Of a stretch of 21,104 bases of DNA, positions 6,980-14,702 are shown piece by piece. The DNA comes from JAUZPB01 sp050262615 (GTDB lineage: Bacteria; Bacteroidota; Ignavibacteria; Ignavibacteriales; SURF-24): NCBI GenBank assembly GCA_050262615.1, contig JBLNEL010000148.1, positions 1-21,104 of the forward strand, given 5' to 3'. Numbering within the stretch: position 1 is the first letter of the stretch; the number at the start of each line of letters is the position of its first letter. The translations under genes and the position numbers were made by a program. The notes beneath the pieces are model-generated. The model ran no database searches, was not told the origin of the DNA, and worked only from the letters and a program-made list of their open reading frames with translations.

Positions 6980-7981
6980 ATGGACCAAGAAAATAAACCT
7001 GAAGAAAATAAATCTGAAGAAAACAAACCGGAAGGAAATGCATCTGAAGGGAGTAAGCCCGAAAGGAATAGACCTGTAGCGGGAAGAACACCTGAAGGGG
7101 AAGCTATTAGCGGAGCAGAAGGCAGCAATTATGCAGGGGATAGGACCGAAGCTGAGAGCAGGGCTGAAGCTGAGAGCAGGGCTGAAGCTGAGAGCAGGGA
7201 TGAAGCCGGGGGCAATACTGAAACCGGGGATGACAGCAAAGCCGAGAATGACAGCAAAGCCGAGGGAGATGCTAAACAGGAAGTCGGGTCAGATGAGAGT
7301 TCTCAGGCTGAAGACAATCTTCATTTTCAGAAGCTATACAAATCAAGGAAAAGCAAGATCATATTTGGTATTTGCGGTGGGCTTGGGAAGTATTTTAATA
7401 TTGATCCTGTCATCTTCAGGCTTCTTTTTATTTTAAGTCTGCTGCTCGGAGGATGGGGGCTTTTGGTCTATTTCATTGCAGCCATTATTCTTCCATATGA
7501 TCCGAATGAGTATAATCAGGCTGACGAGCTAAGTGAGGGAAAATTAGAACCGGCTGATTCAAAGGAGAACACAAAGATAGTAATAGGTTCAGCTCTGATA
7601 TTATTAGGCATGTTTGCGTTATTAAAAAGTACAGGACTCATACGTTACTTCTCCTTTTTTGGGCTTACAAGTGAGATCATAATGCCGCTTGTACTTATTG
7701 CTGCGGGAATATTTTTAATATACAGGCATAATCTTAGTCCGCAGAGTGGAGCAGGCTATGATGAAGAGTTTCATGTTTCCGAGAGACTGCATCTTTCAAA
7801 AACAGACAAGAAGATCTCCGGGGTATGCGGCGGACTTGGTGAGTACTTCGGAATAGATGCCAACCTAATAAGGGTACTCTGGGTAATATTTACATTCAGT
7901 TCTTTCGGTATCGGAGTGCTGTTATATTTCTTGTTTGCCGTAATAGTACCTAAAGAAAACAATGGTGGGGAAATTGAATAG
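6980..7981 (+). CDS. Membrane protein with two PspC domains and an acidic low-complexity N-terminus, 333 aa
   Basis: Two PspC-type domains are recognisable by the same motif: KIIFGICGGLGKYFNIDP (about 118-174) and KKISGVCGGLGEYFGID (about 269-325). Each is followed by a hydrophobic helix and a short basic or acidic end (ILPYDP, IVPKE). Between them lies a pair of membrane segments (about 200-215 and 232-248). PspC proteins are inner-membrane components of the phage-shock envelope-stress response; whether this one signals is unknown. The first 115 residues are hydrophilic and rich in Glu, Ser, Ala and Asn, with EENK-PEENKSEENK and three EAESRA/D units, a presumably disordered cytoplasmic tail. 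An ATG at 6970 is out of frame, so 6980 is used. The 3' end overlaps the next gene by 20 bp, so the two are probably translationally coupled. Confidence 0.88.
   Translation: MDQENKPEENKSEENKPEGNASEGSKPERNRPVAGRTPEGEAISGAEGSNYAGDRTEAESRAEAESRAEAESRDEAGGNTETGDDSKAENDSKAEGDAKQEVGSDESSQAEDNLHFQKLYKSRKSKIIFGICGGLGKYFNIDPVIFRLLFILSLLLGGWGLLVYFIAAIILPYDPNEYNQADELSEGKLEPADSKENTKIVIGSALILLGMFALLKSTGLIRYFSFFGLTSEIIMPLVLIAAGIFLIYRHNLSPQSGAGYDEEFHVSERLHLSKTDKKISGVCGGLGEYFGIDANLIRVLWVIFTFSSFGIGVLLYFLFAVIVPKENNGGEIE
7151..7204 (+). repeat. 18-bp tandem repeat, three copies, inside the PspC gene
   Basis: The unit GCTGAGAGCAGGGCTGAA occurs at 7151-7168 and 7169-7186, and with one change at 7187-7204. It encodes repeats of the AEAESR type in the disordered N-terminal region. 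The unit length preserves the reading frame. Confidence 0.9.
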
Positions 7982-8480
7982 AAATCATCAGTCGCTGCTC
8001 AGTTATATTTTTATACTGGTAGCAATAGCATACATGCTTAAGCTCATAGGAATTATAAGCCTCAGTTTTAACGTTCTTGTGTCATATGCATTCCTAATAT
8101 ATGGAATTGTATCTGTTTACGTCAGTATGGGGAGGCATCAGCGGGGAGGGTTATTTTTAGGGACAGCGATTTTCCTAACAGGAGTTGTATTACTTATAGT
8201 TGAAAATTTCACTATCATACAACCGAACATACTTATTTTTCCGTCATTACTTTTTATAACAGGAGCCGGATTTTTAATGTTGTTTATTGATGAGTCGGGC
8301 AATAAAATATTTTTATACACCGCATTGATCCTGATTCCGCTGTCCATTTTATCTATGTTATTTGTCAGAAGGTTTACATTTTTAGGATTTGCAAACAGGC
8401 TTACGGCAAATTTAGCAGATTATTATCCGGTTTTTATTATACTTTTAGGGGTATATCTGCTAATGAACAGGAAAAGCTAA
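7962..8480 (+). CDS. Small polytopic membrane protein of unknown function, 172 aa
   Basis: This protein has about five or six hydrophobic segments and few charged residues: LLSYIFILVAIAYML, LVSYAFLIYGIVSVYV, LFLGTAIFLTGVVLLIV, IFPSLLFITGAGFLMLF, IFLYTALILIPLSILSMLF and YYPVFIILLGVYLLM. No catalytic motif is visible and I do not recognise a named family with certainty. It resembles the small helical-hairpin proteins (DUF5668 and similar) that accompany PspC genes. ATG 7962 overlaps the PspC gene by 20 bp; a GTG at 7965 and a TTG at 7974 are alternative starts. The overlap suggests coupled translation with the PspC protein and a shared envelope role, which is an inference. The stop codon lies within a 17-bp tandem duplication. 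Confidence 0.75.
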   Translation: MVGKLNRNHQSLLSYIFILVAIAYMLKLIGIISLSFNVLVSYAFLIYGIVSVYVSMGRHQRGGLFLGTAIFLTGVVLLIVENFTIIQPNILIFPSLLFITGAGFLMLFIDESGNKIFLYTALILIPLSILSMLFVRRFTFLGFANRLTANLADYYPVFIILLGVYLLMNRKS

Positions 8481-8511
8481 AGAACAGTAAAAGCTAAAGA
8501 ACAGTAAAAGC
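8472..8511 (+). repeat. 17-bp tandem duplication spanning a stop codon
   Basis: The unit AAAAGCTAAAGAACAGT occurs at 8472-8488 and 8489-8505, with a partial third copy, AAAAGC, at 8506-8511. The TAA of the preceding gene (8478-8480) is inside the first copy, so the duplication leaves the protein unchanged. AGCAAAA (8509-8515) and TTTTGCT (8526-8532) could form a weak terminator between the convergent genes. Confidence 0.85.
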
Positions 8512-8546
8512 AAAAAAAGAAGCAATTTTGCTAAACAAATGTTAAT

Positions 8547-9803
8547 CTACCTTAGAGTATAAAGTTTAGAATTAATTCCATCTGAAACAGAATAAATTAT
8601 TGATCCGTAGCCAACTGCAGAGGAAAAGTAGGAATTTCCGGCAGTGTTAAAAGGGACCTTCCAGATAACTTCTCCATTACTATTTACTGCCAGGCGAAAG
8701 TTTTCTCTGATAGTAGTCAGGTAAACATTACCCGCGGCATCACAAATCAAAGGAGAACTGTTTATTCCGTCAAGTTTTAACTTCCAGCGCAGGTTACCCT
8801 TAAAGTCAAATGAGTAAAGAGTATCGACGGCAAAATAAACGTTGCCGAGCTTATCAATTGCTGCATCCATATGTCTGATATCCGGAACATCAGCCCTATA
8901 GTAAAAGTCATAATGCCAGGCCTCTCTGCCGTCCTCCATAATGCAAAAGAAAGAGGATTTACCAGTTGGCATGTCCTCAGGTGTCTGAAGGAAGTAAATG
9001 TTGTTATTATTATCAACAGAGAATCCGGAGCGGGTAATACCCTTATTAAAAGACCAGGCGATCTCACGGCTGATCACATTAAAAGCGAAGAGAGCCAAAT
9101 TCTTACCCGGAATATAAAGAGTTCTGCCGTCGTTAGAGAAAGTGATAGCCGAGCCTTGGCCAGAGAAGAACTCAGGGTTAACATATGACCAGTTAAGGTA
9201 TCCCTCAGGGCTTAGAGCATAAAGTTTTCCTGTATTGTCAATAAAGTATAGTGTATGGTCAGGGCCAATATTCATACCGGACATAAAGACGCTGCCGGCA
9301 GTATTATACTTCCATTTTAGAGTGCCGTCGGGATTAATTGCAAGAATTGATTTCTCCATCGGCTGGGTGAGGTAAATTGTGCCGTCGGAGGTTACAAGAG
9401 GGGTGCTATATGATTCAGATATTTTCCCATCGTTATTAAATTTCCATTTAACCGAACCCGAGGACTTAATAGCAAGAAGCTGGTTCTGAAGTCCTGAAGA
9501 GATTGCATATACGGATGAGTCAGTGCCGATTACGACTCCACCGGATGTAATAAGGTTATCGATAACCCAGCCGACCAGGCCGGAAGAAGCGCCTGAGAAT
9601 TTACTTCTGCCTGTGCCCTGAGGGTCGTGATGGTTCATAGGCCAAGGGGAGGATGCAAGTGATGGCCAGGGATAATCGATCTGATAGCCTTCAGGTGTAT
9701 CGTTTTCAGGGCTAAGCGGATGATCTTTCATGCAGCCAACAACGGCAAAGGCAATAAAAACCGGTAAAGTCAGCTGAAAAAATATTCTCAAGAACTTATG
9801 CAT
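8547..9803 (-). CDS. PQQ-like beta-propeller lipoprotein, 418 aa
   Basis: The N-terminus is a lipoprotein signal: Lys/Arg, a hydrophobic core, and the lipobox VVGC with C24 as the lipidated residue. The mature protein is therefore predicted to be anchored to the periplasmic or outer face of a membrane. The body contains at least seven repeats of the form 'LxAIxxxGxxxWxxx', for example LLAIKSSGSVKWKFN, ILAINPDGTLKWKYN, LYALSPEGYLNWSYV, LYSFDFKGNLRWKLKL and RLAVNSNGEVIWKVPF. These are typical of PQQ/quinoprotein-like beta-propellers with seven or eight blades. No dehydrogenase-type PQQ or metal ligands are evident, so a binding or scaffold role (as in BamB) is more likely than catalysis. The gene lies downstream of a sigma/anti-sigma pair on the same strand but beyond a terminator. 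Substrate or partner is unknown. Confidence 0.85.
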   Translation of the reverse strand: MHKFLRIFFQLTLPVFIAFAVVGCMKDHPLSPENDTPEGYQIDYPWPSLASSPWPMNHHDPQGTGRSKFSGASSGLVGWVIDNLITSGGVVIGTDSSVYAISSGLQNQLLAIKSSGSVKWKFNNDGKISESYSTPLVTSDGTIYLTQPMEKSILAINPDGTLKWKYNTAGSVFMSGMNIGPDHTLYFIDNTGKLYALSPEGYLNWSYVNPEFFSGQGSAITFSNDGRTLYIPGKNLALFAFNVISREIAWSFNKGITRSGFSVDNNNNIYFLQTPEDMPTGKSSFFCIMEDGREAWHYDFYYRADVPDIRHMDAAIDKLGNVYFAVDTLYSFDFKGNLRWKLKLDGINSSPLICDAAGNVYLTTIRENFRLAVNSNGEVIWKVPFNTAGNSYFSSAVGYGSIIYSVSDGINSKLYTLR

Positions 9804-9953
9804 ATTATAAGTAAGCCAATCTAATTATGTTATCTGAGAAATTAAAAAAAAGTAATTTATTATATTAAATAACCTGCGGGTTTTATTAAAAGCCAAAACA
9901 GAGAGTGTGTATAAATAATTACTTGAGCAAGAAATGGAAAGGGTCATAAGGGG

Positions 9954-9979
9954 AAAAAGGCAGAACACAGAGTTCTGCC
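9954..9979 (-). terminator. Intrinsic terminator of the sigma/anti-sigma operon
   Basis: On the minus strand GGCAGAAC (9979-9972) and GTTCTGCC (9966-9959) form an 8-bp perfect stem with a 5-nt loop, followed by TTTTT (9958-9954). It lies 12 bases after the anti-sigma stop. The A-run at 9983-9991 means it could also terminate on the plus strand, but no plus-strand gene precedes it. Confidence 0.85.
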
Positions 9980-9991
9980 CTCAAAAAAAAA

Positions 9992-11188
9992 TTATTTCTG
10001 AAGCAGATTTGACAGGAATACGTTCTTAGACGGGGAAGCCGACTCTCCGTTTTCTTCAAGAGTAAGAATAAATGAACTTATCTGATCCTGGCTTAAAGGC
10101 AGCTGTTCAACAGGGAAATATTCAATTTCCTTTTTTGTTCTGAAGGCACCCATTGAAATTGCCTGGTCATTTTTCATTACCCAGAGCTGGTATATCTGAT
10201 TGCCAGATAGTTCAGGCATATTATAGAGCTGCAGGATACCTTCTTTTCCCTCACCAGAGACTGTCAGTTTTCCGAATCCTTTCGGGTTTGCTGTTGTGCC
10301 GTCGAGATTAAAGACCTGATTATTACCGGCGCTAAGCACAGCCATGACCTTTTGGTTTTTTTCCAGTCTGGCAAGTTCAGCAGAAAGGAGTTTTATCTGT
10401 GAATTCATTGACACGATCTGACTTTGGTTTTTCTGAAGTTCCATTGACATAAAGTAGTAGATGCCATAGGAAGCAGCCAGGCATAAAATTAGTGTCAGTA
10501 TAAAATAGAGAATTCCTTTTTTACTTTTTCTTTCGGGGGCAGTCTGCTGTTTTTCATCCTCATTCATAAATACCGGGACAGTCTGGAAACTGAAATCATT
10601 CTTCTGAGAGTTAAAACCGGCAAGATCTAACTCATCAGCATCAGCTGATCTGTCAGAGAGAGTTTCAGGTGTAAGTTCAGTCTGAGGATTCGAATTATTA
10701 TGCTTCTGATCAAAATTTGTAAGGTCATTTAACTTATCATTATCAGCTAGTCCTGCAGTTGAGGGAGTAAGAGGTAAATACTGGTAAGGCTGTGATTCAG
10801 CCTGAGTGTTTAGAGATACATCATCAACCAGGATTTCCTCTTTAAGACTTTCAGGTTTAGAGGAGAAATCAGATATTTCCGGATTTAGGGAATCTTTAGA
10901 TAGATAGGGCTTCGGGTTCAGAGGTTTCTTAGCAGCCCTTGTTTCCTCGCGCAATCTATAGAGTCTGCGGGCGACCTTGTCTTTAACTTTCTGGTCGGGG
11001 TGTTCAATTTCAAGAATTGCAGGTATAAGCGAGACAATATTCTGCATTTCAGCCAGTTGTCTGCCAAAGTCCAGAGAGTCTGCAGAGTTCAGGATCCCGA
11101 ACAACTGCGGGTAGTCCTCTCTATCAAGGCATCCGGCAGCATAGGCAAATAATAATTCGTTTGCTTTATTAGTATCCATATTAAACAT
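9992..11188 (-). CDS. RskA-type anti-sigma factor, single-pass membrane protein, 398 aa
   Basis: The protein has an N-terminal cytoplasmic domain (about 1-90) with the ELLFAYAAGCLD motif seen in anti-sigma domains. A long Ser/Asn/Pro/Glu-rich linker (about 90-225) follows, then one membrane helix (ILYFILTLILCLAASYGIYYF) and a short coiled segment. The C-terminal part is an RskA-like periplasmic domain (GKLTVSGEGKEGILQLYNMP, IYQLWVMKNDQAISMGAF, FILTLEENGESASPSKNVFL). Such proteins sequester a cognate ECF sigma factor until proteolysis releases it. The HxxxCxxC zinc motif of redox-sensing anti-sigmas is absent. The gene overlaps the sigma gene by 8 bp, which indicates coupling. Met4 (11179) would remove the overlap and is an equally good start. 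The 135-residue linker is longer than usual. Confidence 0.88.
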   Translation of the reverse strand: MFNMDTNKANELLFAYAAGCLDREDYPQLFGILNSADSLDFGRQLAEMQNIVSLIPAILEIEHPDQKVKDKVARRLYRLREETRAAKKPLNPKPYLSKDSLNPEISDFSSKPESLKEEILVDDVSLNTQAESQPYQYLPLTPSTAGLADNDKLNDLTNFDQKHNNSNPQTELTPETLSDRSADADELDLAGFNSQKNDFSFQTVPVFMNEDEKQQTAPERKSKKGILYFILTLILCLAASYGIYYFMSMELQKNQSQIVSMNSQIKLLSAELARLEKNQKVMAVLSAGNNQVFNLDGTTANPKGFGKLTVSGEGKEGILQLYNMPELSGNQIYQLWVMKNDQAISMGAFRTKKEIEYFPVEQLPLSQDQISSFILTLEENGESASPSKNVFLSNLLQK

Positions 11189-11783
11189 CCGCAGAGTTTG
11201 TAAGGTTATCCTTTAAGTTATTCAGGGCAATCTGAAGTTTACTTTTAATAGTAAGCAGAGGGATATTGAGTTTCTGGGCTATAGCCTTTTGTGAATAGCC
11301 CTCATAGAAAGCCAGGTGTATCACGTACTTTTGTGCGTCGGTCAGTTTACTTAGAGCGTTTTCAACGTAGCCCCGTTTTTCAAGTGCCTTTTGGAGGCTT
11401 AAATGATTTACAGGAGCCGAGGTTTTTACAGCAGGGAGCTGCGGGATAATATAGTTATTTTCATAATCATCATCATATGCATCCTGCAGCGGATCAACTG
11501 CATGGCTGCGCCTAATATAATCAACGGCCTTATTTCTTGCCAGCATAATAAGCCAAGTATAAACGTCTCCACCTGAGAAGTTGAAATAATCAACTTTCCT
11601 CCAGATAATTGTAAAGACTTCGGCTAATATGTCTTCGGCTGCTGAGTCCCTTACTACTATCTTTTTAATTAAAGAATAAAGTACCGGGGAATAGCGGTCG
11701 TAAAGAGCCTCAAGCGCACGGGAATCGCCAGAAGAGACCTTCTTAAACAATTCCAGATCGGTAAGAGTTGAAAATGTGCTCAC
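11181..11783 (-). CDS. ECF-family RNA polymerase sigma factor, 200 aa
   Basis: Region 2 is clear: LEALYDRYSPVLYSLIKKIV, the core-binding AAEDILAEVFTIIWRK, and the -10-recognising WLIMLARNKAVDYIRR. Region 4 ends the protein, with the helix-turn-helix LAFYEGYSQKAIAQKLNIPLLTIKSKLQIALNNLK. The linker between them is about 40 residues and Asp/Pro-rich. Length and motifs fit the SigK-like ECF group that pairs with RskA-type anti-sigmas, and the downstream overlapping gene is exactly such a protein. These systems usually answer envelope stress and activate their own promoter. I could not identify a confident promoter in the 171-bp divergent region upstream. Confidence 0.94.
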   Translation of the reverse strand: MSTFSTLTDLELFKKVSSGDSRALEALYDRYSPVLYSLIKKIVVRDSAAEDILAEVFTIIWRKVDYFNFSGGDVYTWLIMLARNKAVDYIRRSHAVDPLQDAYDDDYENNYIIPQLPAVKTSAPVNHLSLQKALEKRGYVENALSKLTDAQKYVIHLAFYEGYSQKAIAQKLNIPLLTIKSKLQIALNNLKDNLTNSADV

Positions 11784-11886
11784 TGCAGTTAAATGTTTGT
11801 TGGTAAATTAAATGTAAAAGTAAAACTATAGAGTTTAAAAATCAAATTAGTCAGTCATATGATATTTATGTGGTGCGGGTAAAAAA

Positions 11887-11917
11887 TTCAAATAAGTAAA
11901 AAAAACCGTTATATTTA
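11887..11917 (+). promoter_or_regulatory. Possible promoter of the MlaF-like gene
   Basis: TATATTTA (11910-11917) matches the Bacteroidota -7 element in seven of eight positions, with a weak TTCA (11887-11890) 19 bases before it. The box ends 37 bases before the ATG. The same octamer occurs before valS and the RRM gene. Confidence 0.3.
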
Positions 11918-11954
11918 CGTAATGCAAATAATTCCATGTAAACTGTGGTGAAAA

Positions 11955-12686
11955 ATGATTGAGATAAAAGGTCTTTATAAGACATTCCGGGAAAAAAAAG
12001 TTTTACAAGGTGTCGATCTGGAAATTAAGACAGGAGAGACAATAGTCATAATAGGGAGAAGCGGAGAGGGGAAGAGTGTATTATTAAAGCATATTGTAGG
12101 GCTTTTGTTCCCGGACTCAGGGTCAGTAAAAGTTGAGAACCAAAATTTAAATGAATTAAGTTTAAAGGAGCTATATAAAATAAGGCGGAAGTTTGGGTTT
12201 TTATTTCAGGGGGCGGCGCTTTTTGATTCAATGACTGTAGGTGAAAATGTAGGGCTGCCGATAGTGGAAAATAGTCCCGATACTCCGTCAGAAGAAGTAA
12301 CAAGGACAGTAGAGGAAAAGCTTAGTCTGGTAGGGCTGCCGGAGATCCAGTCATTAAAGCCTGCAGAGCTTTCAGGAGGGATGAAAAAAAGGGTAGGGTT
12401 AGCGCGTGCTTTAATAACAAATCCAAGTTATATTTTATATGATGAGCCGACCACAGGGCTTGATCCGATCATGTCTGATTCAATAGATGAACTGATCAAG
12501 GAATTGGGGAAAAAGCTTAACGTGACATCGATTGTTGTAACGCATGATATGGTAAGCGTAAAGAATGTTGCCGACAAGGTTGCCATGCTGCACGAGGGGA
12601 AAATATATTTCACCGGCACACCTGAAGAGCTTTTAAGTTCAAATGATCCGACGATAGTAAACTTCATAAAAAGGACTGGTTTCTGA
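11955..12686 (+). CDS. ABC transporter ATP-binding protein, MlaF-type, 243 aa
   Basis: All ABC ATPase motifs are present: Walker A GRSGEGKS (34-41), Q-loop Q85, signature LSGGM (139-143), Walker B ILYDEP (160-165) and the switch His H197. The sequences RSGEGKSVLLKHIVGLL and FLFQGAALFDSMTVGENV are characteristic of the MlaF/Ttg2A branch, which powers phospholipid movement between inner and outer membranes with the MlaE permease and the MCE protein MlaD. Neither mlaE nor mlaD is next to it here. Upstream is the divergent sigma gene and downstream, after 203 bp, is radA. The partner genes must be elsewhere, or the protein serves another MlaE-like permease. ATG 11955 gives the normal N-terminus. 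Confidence 0.9.
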   Translation: MIEIKGLYKTFREKKVLQGVDLEIKTGETIVIIGRSGEGKSVLLKHIVGLLFPDSGSVKVENQNLNELSLKELYKIRRKFGFLFQGAALFDSMTVGENVGLPIVENSPDTPSEEVTRTVEEKLSLVGLPEIQSLKPAELSGGMKKRVGLARALITNPSYILYDEPTTGLDPIMSDSIDELIKELGKKLNVTSIVVTHDMVSVKNVADKVAMLHEGKIYFTGTPEELLSSNDPTIVNFIKRTGF

Positions 12687-12773
12687 GGTGCCCGGTATGC
12701 AACTTATTCCAGCAGCAGGGTGTTTTGACAGCTGAAAAGCAGTGCAGCTGAAGAAGTCCAAAAAATAAAAGAT

Positions 12774-12821
12774 AAGGTCAGAAAAAGAAAAGGTCGGAAA
12801 AAGAAAAGGTCAGAAAATAAA
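12774..12821. repeat. 16-bp tandem repeat between the MlaF-like gene and radA
   Basis: The unit AAGGTCAGAAAAAGAA is present at 12774-12789, with one change at 12790-12805 and as a diverged third copy at 12806-12821 (AAGGTCAGAAAATAAA). It is purine-rich on the plus strand and lies in a 203-bp spacer that otherwise holds nothing I can identify. Confidence 0.85.
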
Positions 12822-12889
12822 ACAGGGCCAAAAAAACAAGAACACAATCATAAAAGATAAAATCGAAAAAAAATATTGTCTAAGGGAAA

Positions 12890-14251
12890 ATGAGTAAAAC
12901 AAAGACAAAATTCATCTGTTCAGAATGCGGTTATGAATCGCTCAAATGGCTGGGAAGATGTCCGGAATGCGAGGCATGGAACAGTTTTACTGAAGAGCTG
13001 GTTGAGAATGAAAAAGCAAAGACCAGGGTTGCCTCTTCAGGTGCAAAGGTTGCGAAGTTAAGTGAAATAGTATCAGTAGAAGAAGACAGGATAAGGACAG
13101 GGATAACTGAATTTGACCGTGTTTTAGGCGGCGGGCTTATGCCAGGTTCGATTGTACTTATAGGTGGTGATCCCGGCATAGGGAAGTCGACACTTGTAAT
13201 GCAGGCAGCCGCATTAATAAAGGAGAAAGTTCTTTATGTAACAGGTGAGGAATCCAACCGGCAGGTAAAGCTGAGGGCAAGCAGGCTTAAAGTAGATGCA
13301 GAGAATTTCTTTATACTTGCAGAGACAGAGATGAACAATGTTATCTATGCGATGCAGGATAATTCGCCGAGTGTAATAATAATAGATTCAATACAGACGA
13401 TGTACCGTTCAGAGCTGGATAATGCTCCGGGCACAATAACACAGATCAGGGAATGTACGGCACTGTTAATGCAGATTGCAAAGTCCACGCACCAGGTTGT
13501 AATATTAATTGGGCATGTAACAAAGGAAGGAATGATAGCCGGTCCAAAAGTCCTTGAGCATGTTGTAGACACAGTTCTTCAGTTCGAAGGGGAACGGAAT
13601 CACAGCTACAGGATATTGCGTGCGCAGAAAAACCGTTTCGGCAGTACAAACGAGATAGGCATTTTTGAGATGCATGACAATGGGCTGACAGAGGTTACAA
13701 ATCCAAGTGAGATATTCTTAAGTGAACGAGATAACCAGTCGACAGGTTCAGCCGTTACCTCGAGCATGGAAGGGACGAGGCCGATACTGTTGGAAGTTCA
13801 GGCTCTGGTTACGCCTTCAAACTACGGCAATCCTCAGAGAGTAGCAACGGGGTTTGATTACAGGAGGCTTTCAATTCTGCTGGCGGTGCTTGAGAAAAGA
13901 GCAGGGTTAAAGCTTTCGGCGGCTAATGTATTTTTAAATATGGCAGGCGGTGTGAAGATAGATGAGCCGGCGGTTGACCTGGCAGTATGCTGCAGTATTG
14001 CATCGAGTCTGCTAGACAGAAACATAAAACCAGGATTTGTAGTTGTAGGCGAAGTTGGTTTAGGCGGTGAAATAAGAAGTATCGGTCAGATAGAGAAGCG
14101 AATACAGGAAGCAGAGAAGTTAGGTTTTGAGAGTGTAATTATACCGAAGAACAATCTTAAGTCCGTTTCCGGGAAAAAGAATATAAAAGTCATTCCGGTA
14201 GACAATCTTGCCTCGGCAATAAATACAATTTTGTCGCCCAGAGAGCATTAA
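12890..14251 (+). CDS. radA: DNA repair protein RadA, 453 aa
   Basis: RadA is a RecA-related, DnaB-like branch-migration ATPase in recombinational repair. The N-terminal zinc finger has C10, C13, C24 and C27 in CSECGYESLKW...CPEC. The ATPase domain has Walker A GGDPGIGKST (92-101) and a Walker B-like SVIIIDSIQT. The RadA-specific KNRFG motif lies at 247-251. The C-terminal third is the Lon-protease-like domain (LLAVLEKRAGLKLSAANVFLNMAGGVK and GEVGLGGEIRSI), which lacks a catalytic role in RadA. The length of about 450 aa is normal. ATG 12890 directly precedes the zinc finger. The gene stands alone, 203 bp after the MlaF-like gene, with no clear terminator after it. Confidence 0.97.
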   Translation: MSKTKTKFICSECGYESLKWLGRCPECEAWNSFTEELVENEKAKTRVASSGAKVAKLSEIVSVEEDRIRTGITEFDRVLGGGLMPGSIVLIGGDPGIGKSTLVMQAAALIKEKVLYVTGEESNRQVKLRASRLKVDAENFFILAETEMNNVIYAMQDNSPSVIIIDSIQTMYRSELDNAPGTITQIRECTALLMQIAKSTHQVVILIGHVTKEGMIAGPKVLEHVVDTVLQFEGERNHSYRILRAQKNRFGSTNEIGIFEMHDNGLTEVTNPSEIFLSERDNQSTGSAVTSSMEGTRPILLEVQALVTPSNYGNPQRVATGFDYRRLSILLAVLEKRAGLKLSAANVFLNMAGGVKIDEPAVDLAVCCSIASSLLDRNIKPGFVVVGEVGLGGEIRSIGQIEKRIQEAEKLGFESVIIPKNNLKSVSGKKNIKVIPVDNLASAINTILSPREH

Positions 14252-14345
14252 TATAATTTCATTTTTTCTTCCGGTCTGAGTGAAAAACAGAGTGATTTAT
14301 GAAAACGAAAAAATAATTTCTGGTGGTTAAAATTTAAAAATTTCA

Positions 14346-14376
14346 TTTGCTTTTTAAAAAAAAGGATTTATATTTA
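14346..14376 (+). promoter_or_regulatory. Predicted Bacteroidota-type promoter of the RRM gene
   Basis: TTTG (14346-14349) and TATATTTA (14369-14376) are separated by 19 bases, matching the TTTG-N19-21-TAnnTTTG arrangement in all but the last base. Transcription would start near 14381-14384, inside the adjacent palindrome. Confidence 0.5.
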
Positions 14377-14377
14377 A

Positions 14378-14394
14378 GAGTGCTAAAAGCACTC
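14378..14394 (+). promoter_or_regulatory. Palindrome or hairpin upstream of the RRM gene
   Basis: GAGTGCT (14378-14384), a 3-base AAA spacer and AGCACTC (14388-14394) form a perfect 7-bp inverted repeat 34 bases before the GTG start and directly after the predicted -7 box. Its arms are the same sequences that form the gene's terminator stem. It could be an operator in DNA or a binding hairpin in the mRNA leader. Confidence 0.6.
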
Positions 14395-14428
14395 ATTGTT
14401 TCATTAATTATTTTTTAGAGGTATTTTC

Positions 14429-14680
14429 GTGAGTACTAAACTTTTTGTGGGAAGTCTCCCATGGGCTGTAAATGACGAATCATTAAAGTCAGCATTTGCT
14501 TCTTATGGAAACGTTGTTTCAGCAAAAGTTATTACCGATCGCCAGACCGGGAAATCAAGAGGATTCGGTTTCGTAGAAATGGAGAACGAAGCCGATGCTA
14601 ATGCTGCAATTAAAGCTCTTAATGGCAGCCAGTTAAATGGCCGCAACATTATTGTTAACGAAGCGAAACCCCAGAAATAA
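14429..14680 (+). CDS. Single-RRM RNA-binding protein, 83 aa
   Basis: This is one complete RNA-recognition motif with almost nothing added. RNP2 is LFVGSL (residues 5-10) and RNP1 is KSRGFGFV (42-49), with the aromatic residues that stack on RNA bases (F6, F46, F48) all present. Related small RRM proteins in cyanobacteria and Bacteroidota-like phyla are abundant RNA-binding proteins, some cold-induced. The target here is unknown. The start is GTG at 14429, preceded by GAGG (14417-14420); no ATG is available in frame before the first beta strand. The C-terminus (NEAKPQK) is a short basic tail. The gene is a single transcription unit with its own promoter candidate and a strong terminator. Both flanks contain the same hairpin sequence, which suggests but does not show autoregulation. 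Confidence 0.95.
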   Translation: MSTKLFVGSLPWAVNDESLKSAFASYGNVVSAKVITDRQTGKSRGFGFVEMENEADANAAIKALNGSQLNGRNIIVNEAKPQK

Positions 14681-14702
14681 AGGTTTCTAATTGTTTGGCA
14701 TT

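Noticed and set aside
7131..7436. An overlapping + frame of 101 residues inside the PspC gene
   Set aside because: It is the +2 reading of the GCTGAGAGCAGGGCTGAA repeat, giving repeated LKLRAG units. It ends inside the PspC domain and has no support of its own.
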